From: an uncultured Butyricicoccus sp.
Lineage (GTDB): Bacteria; Bacillota; Clostridia; Oscillospirales; Butyricicoccaceae
DNA: 64,000 nt
Assembly: GCA_944376065.1 (NCBI GenBank)
Contig: CALWBL010000005.1
Location: 56,745 to 120,744 of the forward strand
Direction: 5' to 3'
Part shown: positions 9,097 to 18,033 of the stretch, one piece after another
Layout: each line of letters starts with the position of its first letter
Numbering within the stretch: position 1 is the stretch's first letter
Made by a program: the position numbers and the translations under genes
The notes under the pieces: generated by a model
Databases searched by the model: none
What the model was told of the DNA's origin: nothing
The model's input: only the letters and a program-made list of their open reading frames with translations

Positions 9097-9927
9097 ATGA
9101 AAGCAAGAGTTTTATTCGGTGTTGTGGGATTTATATTTGTCCTGCTCACTTTGTATGTTTTTCCACCTGTTGTGCTTGCAATCGCTCTCAGTGTGCTTGC
9201 ATCACTTGCAACTTATGAACTTATAGCTCCAACAAAACTTGTTAAAAACAAGATTGTGGAAAATATAGCAAGCACAGGGGCGTTATGCTTTGGTATTTTT
9301 CATGCTATTGCATCAGAATTTTTCAATCAAAATATATGTTTAATGCTTGTTGCAGTGGTCATTGTTTTAATTATTATTGCACTGTTTGCGGCACTTTTAA
9401 GGCATCATGACACAGTGAAATTCCAAGAGATTACAACAGCTTTCTTTGCGGCTATTGTGGTTCCTGCAATGCTTTTATCTCTTTGGAGAATTTTCTCAAT
9501 GAATGGCGGTAAATTTCTCGTTTTAATGCCGCTTGTGGCGGCATGGGGTTCTGACACTTGTGCATTATTTGCTGGCATGGCTTTTGGCAAACATAAGCTA
9601 GCGCCTGTAATCAGTCCTAAAAAAACAGTTGAGGGTGCAGTAGGTGGTGTTATTGGGGCTATGTTTTTAATGCTGCTTGTGGCATTTATTTTTAATACTA
9701 AAGCAGGTTTAGAAATCAATTATGTATCTGCCGCTGTTTTAGGTGCTTTAGGTGCTGTTTTTGGTCAGATAGGTGATTTATCATTCTCAATTATTAAACG
9801 TCAAACTGGTATTAAGGATTATGGACATATCTTCCCAGGGCATGGTGGTGTGCTTGATAGATTTGACAGTGTTATATTTGTAGCACCACTTGCAGAGCTT
9901 GTTCTGCGTGCATCTGGTGTATCATAA
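9097..9927 (+). CDS. cdsA: Phosphatidate cytidylyltransferase
   Basis: 276 residues with about seven to eight membrane helices. The C-terminal CdsA signature is present (SIIKRQTGIKDYGHIFPGHG, with DRFDS after it). It makes CDP-diacylglycerol from phosphatidate and CTP at the membrane for phospholipid synthesis. It lies 29 nt after uppS and before dxr, the common Firmicutes order. Confidence 0.94.
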   Translation: MKARVLFGVVGFIFVLLTLYVFPPVVLAIALSVLASLATYELIAPTKLVKNKIVENIASTGALCFGIFHAIASEFFNQNICLMLVAVVIVLIIIALFAALLRHHDTVKFQEITTAFFAAIVVPAMLLSLWRIFSMNGGKFLVLMPLVAAWGSDTCALFAGMAFGKHKLAPVISPKKTVEGAVGGVIGAMFLMLLVAFIFNTKAGLEINYVSAAVLGALGAVFGQIGDLSFSIIKRQTGIKDYGHIFPGHGGVLDRFDSVIFVAPLAELVLRASGVS

Positions 9928-9948
9928 TATTAAAGGAAGTTGCATAAA

Positions 9949-11097
9949 ATGAAAAAACGCATTTCCATTTTAGGAAGTACAGGTTCAATAGGAACTCAAA
10001 CAGTTGATGTGCTTGGCAGTATAAATGCAGAAGTTACAGCACTGACAACAAATAAAAATATAAAATTATTAGAACAGCAAGCAAGAAAGTTAAAACCTAA
10101 ACTTGTGGCTGCATTTGATGAGCAAGCGGCAAAAAATTTAAAAATAGCACTTGCAGACACAAATATTAAAGTTGAAAGCGGTATGGACGGCTTAATTCAT
10201 GCAGCAGCAATGGAAGATACAGATGTGGTTGTAACAGCGGTTGTTGGTATGGTTGGTTTGATGCCAACTATGGCGGCGATTGATGCAGGACATGATATTG
10301 CACTTGCAAACAAAGAAAGCTTGGTTTGTGCAGGTTCAATCGTAACTGAGGCGGCAAGAAAAAGAGGCGTTAAAATTTTGCCTGTTGACTCTGAACATTC
10401 GGCTATTTTCCAGTGTATTCAAGCGGCTCAGGGAAATAGGTTAGATAAAATTATTCTAACTGCCTCTGGTGGTCCATTTTTCGGAAAAAAATATGATGAG
10501 CTTAAATGTGTAACTCCTGCTGACGCTCTTAAACACCCTAACTGGTCAATGGGTGCAAAAATCACTATTGATTCTGCCACAATGTTCAATAAGGGTTTAG
10601 AGCTTATAGAGGCTATGTGGCTTTATGATATGCCACAAGAAAAAATTGAAATTGTTGTTCATCGTGAGTCAATTATTCATTCGCTTATTGAGTTTGAAGA
10701 TGGTGGTATTTTAGCTCAGCTTGACGTGCCAGATATGAGATTGCCTATTCAATATGCGCTCACATATCCAAAGCGTTTTCCCTGTAAAATGGAACGTTTG
10801 CGTTTAACAGATGTGGGTACACTTACATTTTTTGAACCAGACGAGATTGCTTTTCCAGCCTTGAAACTTGCAAGACAGGCCGCAAGTTTAAAGGGCAATA
10901 TGGGTGCTGTTATGAACGGTGCAAATGAGGCAGCAGTTGAGCTGTTTTTAAAAGAAAAAATCGGATTTTTGGATATTCCGGAGCTTGTAAATCGCGCTAT
11001 GCAGGAAATAAAACACACAAATGATATAACTCTTGATGACGTTATTATATATGATAAACAAGCTAGAGAGCTTGTAAATTCTGCTTTTAAGAGGTAA
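9949..11097 (+). CDS. dxr: 1-deoxy-D-xylulose 5-phosphate reductoisomerase
   Basis: 382 residues. It has the N-terminal NADPH site (LGSTGSIGTQTVDV), the ANKESLVCAG motif and the metal and substrate residues in VDSEHSAIFQ, TASGGPF and MGAKITIDSATMFNKGLELIE. It catalyses the committed step of the MEP isoprenoid pathway (DXP to MEP). I use the ATG at 9949, about 10 nt after AAAGGAAG; the TTG at 9940 abuts that site. ispG, two genes downstream, belongs to the same pathway. Confidence 0.96.
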   Translation: MKKRISILGSTGSIGTQTVDVLGSINAEVTALTTNKNIKLLEQQARKLKPKLVAAFDEQAAKNLKIALADTNIKVESGMDGLIHAAAMEDTDVVVTAVVGMVGLMPTMAAIDAGHDIALANKESLVCAGSIVTEAARKRGVKILPVDSEHSAIFQCIQAAQGNRLDKIILTASGGPFFGKKYDELKCVTPADALKHPNWSMGAKITIDSATMFNKGLELIEAMWLYDMPQEKIEIVVHRESIIHSLIEFEDGGILAQLDVPDMRLPIQYALTYPKRFPCKMERLRLTDVGTLTFFEPDEIAFPALKLARQAASLKGNMGAVMNGANEAAVELFLKEKIGFLDIPELVNRAMQEIKHTNDITLDDVIIYDKQARELVNSAFKR

Positions 11098-11100
11098 CTA

Positions 11101-12150
11101 ATGAGTAGTACACTTTCAAATTTAATTGGAATAGTTTTAGCGCTTATTGGCTTTGGTGTGCTTATTATGGTGCATGAATTAGGTCATCTAGTAGCAGCAA
11201 AGAAAAGCGGCGTAAAGGTAGAAGAATTTTGGATTGGTATGGGTCCGCAGCTGCTCAAAAAGCAGATGGGTGAAACAACATATTATTTGAGACTTTTACC
11301 GATTGGTGGTGCTTGCGTTATGGAGGGCGAGGACAGCGAGGCTGTTTCAGAGCGTTCATTTGGTAAAGCAAGCCGCCCAAGAAGATTTATTATTTTGGTT
11401 GCGGGTGTTGTGATGAATTTCATCACAGGTTTTCTAATTTTACTGCTTATTGCACCAAGTGTGCAAAATGGTCAGGTTATTTCCCCTACACTTGAAGGCT
11501 TTTATGAGGGCTTTAAGTATGAAGGCGAAGATGGCCTTATGGTGGGTGATACCTTCCTTGAAATTGATGGCTATAAAATTCATCGCAGAGTAGATGTAGA
11601 TACAGCAATAACCAAAGGGGCAGTTGATGGCAAATTTGATATTATTGTGGAGCGAAACGGTGAAAAAGTTGAGATAAAAGACCTTGCTATGAAGCCGGAA
11701 ATCGAAGATAACGGCAGAATGATTTATGGTCTTAAATTTGCACTTGTAGATGCCACAATTCCAATGCGTTTTCAACTTGCGTTTTGGGATTCTGTTGATA
11801 TGGCAAGACTAATTTGGGATTCACTTGGTCAGCTTGTAAGCGGTCAAGTAGGTGTAGACCAGCTTTCCGGCCCTGTTGGTGTTACCGCTGTTATGAGCCA
11901 AACTGTTCAGTTCGGCATTAAGCCATTTTTGCAGTTGCTTGCATTTATTTCAATAAATCTTGGTGTTATGAATTTATTGCCGATTCCAGGACTTGACGGC
12001 GGACGAATTTTATTCTTGATTGTTGAAACAATTCGACGTAAGCCATTAAGCCCAAAACTAGAGGGTTATGTAAATGCAGCAGGTATCATTTTATTACTTG
12101 CACTTATGGTATATGCAACTGGTAATGATGTTTTAAGACTACTTGGTTAA
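11101..12150 (+). CDS. rseP: Site-2 intramembrane metalloprotease (RseP/RasP family)
   Basis: 349 residues. The zinc motif HELGH lies in the first membrane segment (residues 25-29), a PDZ-like domain occupies about residues 120-200, and the second catalytic motif PIPGLDGGRI lies near residue 293. It cleaves transmembrane substrates such as anti-sigma factors and signal-peptide remnants. It follows dxr by 3 nt and precedes ispG, the standard context for RasP/YluC. Confidence 0.94.
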   Translation: MSSTLSNLIGIVLALIGFGVLIMVHELGHLVAAKKSGVKVEEFWIGMGPQLLKKQMGETTYYLRLLPIGGACVMEGEDSEAVSERSFGKASRPRRFIILVAGVVMNFITGFLILLLIAPSVQNGQVISPTLEGFYEGFKYEGEDGLMVGDTFLEIDGYKIHRRVDVDTAITKGAVDGKFDIIVERNGEKVEIKDLAMKPEIEDNGRMIYGLKFALVDATIPMRFQLAFWDSVDMARLIWDSLGQLVSGQVGVDQLSGPVGVTAVMSQTVQFGIKPFLQLLAFISINLGVMNLLPIPGLDGGRILFLIVETIRRKPLSPKLEGYVNAAGIILLLALMVYATGNDVLRLLG

Positions 12151-12174
12151 AGATATAAAAGAGGTTTAAAACAA

Positions 12175-13218
12175 ATGAAAACTAAGCAAATCAAAATAGG
12201 TAATGTATCAATTGGTGGTGGTGCGCCTATTGTCATTCAGTCTATGACAAACACAGATACAAGAGATGCAAAAGCCACACTAAAACAAATAAACGACCTT
12301 TATAATGCAGGTTGCGAGATTGTTCGCTGCGCAGTTCCAGATATGCAGGCCGCCCATGCTCTGGGTGAAATTTGTGAAGAGTCACCAATTCCAGTTGTTG
12401 CTGATATACATTTTGATTATCGTTTAGCGCTGGAATCTATTGCAGCAGGTGTGCAAAAAGTTCGTATAAATCCAGGAAATATTGGTTCTGATGACAGGGT
12501 TAAAGCTGTTGTCAATGCTGCTAGAGAAAAAAATATACCAATTAGAATTGGTGTAAACTCTGGCTCAGTTGAGAAGGAAATTCTTGCAAAATACAGTGCA
12601 CCAACTCCAGAGGCACTTGTAGAATCTGCACTTTATCATGTAGGTTTGCTTGAAAAATTTGATTTTACAGATATTTGTTTGTCCATGAAGTCATCATCTG
12701 TGCCTTATACTATGAAAGCATATCAGCTTGCAAGCGAGAAAACAAACTATCCACTTCATTTAGGTGTCACCGAAGCTGGTACAGAATATATGGGAACAAT
12801 TAAATCGGCTGCTGGTATTGGTGGACTTTTAGCCCTTGGTATAGGAGATACAATTCGTGTATCGCTTACCGATGACCCTATAAAAGAAATTTTTGCAGCA
12901 CAAGCGATTTTGAAAGCTGTTGGACTTAATGAAGATGGTGTTCAAGTGGTGTCCTGTCCGACTTGCGGAAGAACAAGAATTGATTTAATTGAAATTGCTA
13001 AGGAAGTTGAGCAAAAAGCAGCAGGCATTAAAGGTAAAAAACTAAAAGTTGCTGTTATGGGCTGTGCAGTAAATGGTCCTGGTGAGGCTAGAGAGGCTGA
13101 CCTTGGAATTGCAGGCGGCGACGGTGTGGGTCTTATCTTTAAAAAAGGTGAAGTTATAAAAAAAGTGCCACAAGATGAGCTTGTAAACGCACTTATGGAT
13201 GAAATCGATAAATTTTAA
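12175..13218 (+). CDS. ispG: 4-hydroxy-3-methylbut-2-en-1-yl diphosphate synthase
   Basis: 347 residues, the short two-domain bacterial GcpE form. The iron-sulfur ligands are in CPTCGRTR and CAVNGPGEA near the C terminus, and the N-terminal TIM-barrel shows VQSMTNTDTRD-like sequence. It converts MEcPP to HMBPP in the MEP pathway. GAGG lies before the ATG, and polC follows 14 nt later. Confidence 0.96.
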   Translation: MKTKQIKIGNVSIGGGAPIVIQSMTNTDTRDAKATLKQINDLYNAGCEIVRCAVPDMQAAHALGEICEESPIPVVADIHFDYRLALESIAAGVQKVRINPGNIGSDDRVKAVVNAAREKNIPIRIGVNSGSVEKEILAKYSAPTPEALVESALYHVGLLEKFDFTDICLSMKSSSVPYTMKAYQLASEKTNYPLHLGVTEAGTEYMGTIKSAAGIGGLLALGIGDTIRVSLTDDPIKEIFAAQAILKAVGLNEDGVQVVSCPTCGRTRIDLIEIAKEVEQKAAGIKGKKLKVAVMGCAVNGPGEAREADLGIAGGDGVGLIFKKGEVIKKVPQDELVNALMDEIDKF

Positions 13219-13232
13219 TAGAAGGAGTAAGA

Positions 13233-16200
13233 ATGTCAAGAGGTTTAAACGATTTGTTTGACCGCTGTGAGCTTAATGAAACCGAAAGAGCGTACTTTGA
13301 ACAGGGTCAGGTACGCTCTTTAGCAATCAGTGCAGACAAAAAAACTATGATTTGTCAGGTGGTATTTAATGAAATTGTGCCTGTTTGTACCCTGAACCAA
13401 ATAGAAAAAAATATTGCCAAAACTTATAATATAAATCGTATGAGTATTTCTCCACGCTATGCCTTGGAAACTCTTACAGAACCTTATATTAACACATTAA
13501 AAGAACGTGTTTTAATGGAAATTCCATCTGCATGTGGTTTGCTTGCTGATAGTCAGTGGAATGTTACAGATAATGAACTTAAAATAAGTATGAGCGAATC
13601 TGCAAAAGAACATCTTAAAATCCAAATTCATAATATGAGTGAACGCATACATGCGGAAACAGGGCTTGATATTAAGGTAAATGCAGTAGAACTTGATGAT
13701 GATACAGCAAAAAAACTGCTAAAAACACAAAAAGCAGATAGAGAGCAGGCTTTAAAACAGGTATCCCAAAATATACCATCAAAGCATACTCAGTATAAAA
13801 AGCAAGAAAAACAATCTGAGCTATCAGAAAATAAAAATTATCACCGCCAAAAAATCGAAAAAGTAGCAGATGAAAATTTAATATATGGAAAGTTGCATTC
13901 AGAAAAAACCATTTCTATCCGTGATGCAATGAATGAGCATGGTCAAGTTACTATTGAGGGTGAAATATTTCTTGTTGACCATAGAGAGATTAGCTCCAAA
14001 AAGACAGGTAAAGAGTGGGTTAAACTCTCTTTTGATATAACAGATAACACAAACTCTGTGCGTGTAAGTAAGTTTTTATCTAAAGAGCAAGCCGAATCCG
14101 TCATTCCACTAATTAAAATAGGCAGTTATATAACTGTGCAGGGTAAAGTAACTTATGATACTTATGAAAAAGAAAGCATTATTGAGCCAACTGGTATTGT
14201 AAAGGCTAAAAAGAAAATCCGTATGGATACAGCAGATAAAAAACGTGTAGAACTTCATTTGCATACAAATATGAGTGCGATGGACGGTATAAACTCTACC
14301 AAAGCACTGATGAGCAGAGCAAAGCTCTGGGAACACCCTGCAATAGCTATAACTGACCATGGTGTTGTGCAGGCATATCCAGATGCTATGCATGCGGTAG
14401 AGAGAAATAAAATTGATATTAAAGTGCTTTATGGCGTTGAGGCTTATTATGTAAATGATTCTGCTAGCATTTCTGTTGTGCGTGGTACGGGTGATGCACC
14501 GCTTAAAGGAGAGGCTATTGTTTTTGACTTTGAAACCACAGGTTTAAAGCCAGCTTTAGAGGAAATAACTGAAATTGCGGCCGTTTTAGTGCGTGATGGG
14601 CAGATTATTGACTCTTTTCAAAGTTATGTAAATCCACATAAACCAATCCCAAAAGAAATTACTGAGCTTACAGGAATTTCAAATGAAACTGTAAGAGATG
14701 CACCAGAGCTTAGCGAGGCTTTGCCTAAGTTCTTACAGTTTGTAGGGGATAGACCGCTTATAGCTCATAATGCTGGATTTGATATGTCATTTTTAAACGC
14801 TGCCTGTAAAAAACTTGACATTCAGCGTGAGTTTACATCTATTGATACATTGGAAATGAGCAGAATTTTAATGCCAGATTTGGGTAGATATAAATTGAAT
14901 GTATTAGCAAAAGAGCTAGGTGTAGGACCTTTTGAACATCACAGAGCAAGCGAAGATGCAACAGTGCTTGCAAAAATTTGGTGTAAACTTATAGACAAGC
15001 TATATATAGAATATAATGCTGTTAATATTTCCGATATAAACCCATTGCTTGCAGGTATTCGTAACAAAAGCGGTTCGCTTAAAAATTTAAAGCGTCATCA
15101 TTTTATTATATTGGTCAAAAATCGTGAGGGACTGAGAAACCTTTATAAGTTAATCTCATATAGCTTCTTAAATCATTTTTATAAAAAACCACTTATGCCA
15201 CGCTCTGAACTTATAAAGCACAGAGAAGGTTTAATATTTGGTTCTGCATGTGAAGCTGGTGAGCTTTATCATGCACTTGTTGAGGGTGCAGAATGGAACG
15301 AGCTTAAAAAAATAGCATCTTTTTATGATTATCTGGAAATTCAGCCGATTGCAAATAACAGATTCTTAGTTGAAAAGGGAATTGTAAGAGATGATGAAGA
15401 ACTCAGAAATTTAAACCGCAAAATTTTAAAACTCGCCGATGAACTGGGCAAACCATGCTGTGCAACTGGTGATGTGCATTTCCTAGAGCCAGAGGATGAG
15501 GCTTTTAGACGTATTCTTATGGCTGGTCAGGGTTTTTCTGATGCGGACAAGCAAGCACCGCTTTATCTTAAAACAACCAATGAAATGTTAGAGGAATTTT
15601 CTTATCTTGGTGAGGATAGAGCATATGAAGTTGTGATAACTAATACAAATAAAATAGCTGATATGTGTGAAGATGTACGACCTGTGCCAAGGGAAAACTA
15701 TCCACCTAAAATTGATGGTGCAGAAGATGACCTTCGCAATATGAGTTATGAAAAAGCTAAAAGAATTTATGGTGACCCACTTCCAGATGTGGTTCAAAAG
15801 CGTCTTGATAGAGAGCTTAACTCAATTATTAGCAATGGTTATGCTGTTATGTATATTATCGCACAAAAGCTAGTTACAAAATCGCTTGCAGATGGTTATT
15901 TGGTCGGTTCTCGTGGTTCAGTTGGCTCATCTTTTGCAGCGTTTACTTCTGATATTACCGAGGTAAATTCGCTTGCAGCTCATTATCTTTGTCCTGATGA
16001 TAAATATGTTGAGTGGCATGATGAATATTCCTGCGGTGTAGATTTGCCGGATAAACTATGTCCAAATTGCGGAAAACCACTTACAAAACAGGGTTTTGCC
16101 ATTCCATTTGAAACATTTTTAGGTTTTGAGGGCGATAAAGTGCCAGATATTGACCTTAATTTCTCAGGTGAATATCAGCCAAGAATACATAAATATACAG

Positions 16201-17579
16201 GTGAGCTTTTTGGGCATGACCATGTATTTAGAGCGGGTACAATAGGCACTGTTGCAGAAAAAACCGCATACGGATATGTTAAAAAATATATGCAGGAGCG
16301 AGGAATAACCTGTTCTCGTGCTGAAGAAAACCGTCTTACAGCAGGTTGTACTGGTGTCAGAAGAACATCAGGTCAGCACCCAGGGGGCATTGTAGTTGTG
16401 CCTAAAGAGGTTGAAATATATGATTTTTGCCCCGTACAGCACCCAGCAGACGACCCAAACTCTGATATTATAACAACCCATTTCGATTATCACTCAATAG
16501 ATGAAAACTTATTGAAACTTGATGAGCTTGGACATGATGACCCTACAATTATTCGTCATATGCAAGACTTAACTGGTGTTGATGCACAGCAAATTCCACT
16601 AGATGACCCTGATGTTATGAGCATTTTCACATCTAATAAAGCACTTAAATACATTGATGATGCTCCTGATGCTATTTTAGGTGATATAGGCTGTTTGGCT
16701 GTTCCTGAGTTTGGTACAAAATTTGTGCGTGGTATGGTAAGCGAAACTAAACCAACAACTTTTGCAGAGCTTGTATCCATTTCTGGTCTGTCACATGGCA
16801 CAGATGTATGGCTTGGTAACGCTCGGGATTTAGTTCATCAGGGTATTGGACTTGCAGATTGTATTTGCTGTCGTGATGATATTATGAACTATTTAATTTT
16901 AAAAGGCGTTGACCCAAAACTAAGTTTTACCATTATGGAATCTGTACGTAAGGGCAAGGGATTAAAACCAGATTGGGAAGATGCTATGAGGAGTAAATCT
17001 GTTCCAGAATGGTATATTGATTCATGTAAAAAAATTAAATATATGTTCCCAAAAGCTCACGCAGTAGCTTATGTTATGATGGCATTTAGAATTGCATGGT
17101 TTAAGGTGCATAGACCACTTGCGTTTTATTCTGCTTATTTCTCTATCCGTGCAAAAGGTTTTGATGCATCATGTATGATTTTGGGAGATGATGTTTGTAT
17201 GGATAAAATCAGAGAACTGCAAAAGAAAGAGCGTGATAAAACAATAACCGCAGCCGAAAAGGAAACGGCAACAACACTTGAAGTTGTACATGAATTTTAT
17301 AGGCGTGGTTTTAAATTCGAGCCAATGGACATTTATAAATCAGATGCTACAGCGTTTTTAGTTACAGATAATGGACTTATTCCGCCATTTACATCAATGC
17401 CAGGAGTGGGCGAGCAGGCGGCACAAAATATAGTTGAAGAGCGTAAAAACGGAAAATTTCTGTCAGCAGAAGAACTTATTGTTAGATGTAGTAAGGTTTC
17501 AAAATCGGTTGTGGATACACTAACGGAGATTGGAGCATTAGGAAATATGCCAAAGTCTACACAGATAAGTCTTTTTTAA
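13233..17579 (+). CDS. polC: DNA polymerase III alpha subunit, Gram-positive PolC type
   Basis: 1448 residues, full length for PolC. In order: N-terminal domain, OB fold (about 230-330), PHP domain beginning with LHLHTNMSAMDG near 340 and split by the DEDD proofreading exonuclease (FDFETTGL near 428; HNAGFDMSF), zinc-binding segment with paired cysteines near 920-950, polymerase palm with catalytic PDIDLNFSGEYQ near 970, and a C-terminal helix-hairpin-helix region. It is the main replicative polymerase of Firmicutes. Its place after ispG is conserved in the class. Confidence 0.98.
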   Translation: MSRGLNDLFDRCELNETERAYFEQGQVRSLAISADKKTMICQVVFNEIVPVCTLNQIEKNIAKTYNINRMSISPRYALETLTEPYINTLKERVLMEIPSACGLLADSQWNVTDNELKISMSESAKEHLKIQIHNMSERIHAETGLDIKVNAVELDDDTAKKLLKTQKADREQALKQVSQNIPSKHTQYKKQEKQSELSENKNYHRQKIEKVADENLIYGKLHSEKTISIRDAMNEHGQVTIEGEIFLVDHREISSKKTGKEWVKLSFDITDNTNSVRVSKFLSKEQAESVIPLIKIGSYITVQGKVTYDTYEKESIIEPTGIVKAKKKIRMDTADKKRVELHLHTNMSAMDGINSTKALMSRAKLWEHPAIAITDHGVVQAYPDAMHAVERNKIDIKVLYGVEAYYVNDSASISVVRGTGDAPLKGEAIVFDFETTGLKPALEEITEIAAVLVRDGQIIDSFQSYVNPHKPIPKEITELTGISNETVRDAPELSEALPKFLQFVGDRPLIAHNAGFDMSFLNAACKKLDIQREFTSIDTLEMSRILMPDLGRYKLNVLAKELGVGPFEHHRASEDATVLAKIWCKLIDKLYIEYNAVNISDINPLLAGIRNKSGSLKNLKRHHFIILVKNREGLRNLYKLISYSFLNHFYKKPLMPRSELIKHREGLIFGSACEAGELYHALVEGAEWNELKKIASFYDYLEIQPIANNRFLVEKGIVRDDEELRNLNRKILKLADELGKPCCATGDVHFLEPEDEAFRRILMAGQGFSDADKQAPLYLKTTNEMLEEFSYLGEDRAYEVVITNTNKIADMCEDVRPVPRENYPPKIDGAEDDLRNMSYEKAKRIYGDPLPDVVQKRLDRELNSIISNGYAVMYIIAQKLVTKSLADGYLVGSRGSVGSSFAAFTSDITEVNSLAAHYLCPDDKYVEWHDEYSCGVDLPDKLCPNCGKPLTKQGFAIPFETFLGFEGDKVPDIDLNFSGEYQPRIHKYTGELFGHDHVFRAGTIGTVAEKTAYGYVKKYMQERGITCSRAEENRLTAGCTGVRRTSGQHPGGIVVVPKEVEIYDFCPVQHPADDPNSDIITTHFDYHSIDENLLKLDELGHDDPTIIRHMQDLTGVDAQQIPLDDPDVMSIFTSNKALKYIDDAPDAILGDIGCLAVPEFGTKFVRGMVSETKPTTFAELVSISGLSHGTDVWLGNARDLVHQGIGLADCICCRDDIMNYLILKGVDPKLSFTIMESVRKGKGLKPDWEDAMRSKSVPEWYIDSCKKIKYMFPKAHAVAYVMMAFRIAWFKVHRPLAFYSAYFSIRAKGFDASCMILGDDVCMDKIRELQKKERDKTITAAEKETATTLEVVHEFYRRGFKFEPMDIYKSDATAFLVTDNGLIPPFTSMPGVGEQAAQNIVEERKNGKFLSAEELIVRCSKVSKSVVDTLTEIGALGNMPKSTQISLF

Positions 17580-17600
17580 AATTGAAGGGGTGTAATTTAT

Positions 17601-17933
17601 ATGGCAAAGTATGAGAAGTATTTTACTGCTAATTTTGATAGTGTGCTTTCACAGTTACATGACACTATAATGAATGGAAGTATGTCTGCAAGCTACGAAG
17701 ATGGCTCAAACTGGACAAATGGTGGTGTTCGATGCGCTGTAAGAGTTTATGAAAGATACAGCATAATAGGCAGTAACAGAGTTAGCATGAATTTAACACT
17801 TATTGGAAATGGAAATAATCTATTTTTAAGTGCAATTACATCTGGAGGAAGCCAAGCAGTTTTATTTAAAGTGAACTCTTGGGGAGAGGAATCTTTTTTG
17901 GAATGTATTGAGAAATTTATGCGGCAATATTAG
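17601..17933 (+). CDS. Small conserved protein, DUF6054-like
   Basis: 110 residues, no signal peptide or membrane helix. The pattern SMSASYEDGSNW, RCAVRVYERYS and FLSAITSGGSQAVLFKVN looks like the small DUF6054-type family seen in many Firmicutes; that assignment is from memory of the pattern. GAAGGGG lies before ATG, 21 nt after polC, so it is probably co-transcribed with it. Function unknown. Confidence 0.7.
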   Translation: MAKYEKYFTANFDSVLSQLHDTIMNGSMSASYEDGSNWTNGGVRCAVRVYERYSIIGSNRVSMNLTLIGNGNNLFLSAITSGGSQAVLFKVNSWGEESFLECIEKFMRQY

Positions 17934-17959
17934 TATATACAACAAATTCACAGCAACAC

Positions 17960-17988
17960 TTGACAGTCGCACTATAATGTGTTAACAT
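17960..17988 (+). promoter_or_regulatory. Promoter of the histidine operon
   Basis: Consensus TTGACA, 17-nt spacer and TAACAT, 45 nt before the hisZG ATG. The short leader shows no T-box or attenuator. Confidence 0.75.
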
Positions 17989-18033
17989 TTTAGCATGATA
18001 AAATAAGCGTCAATTTACAAAGGAGTATATACC

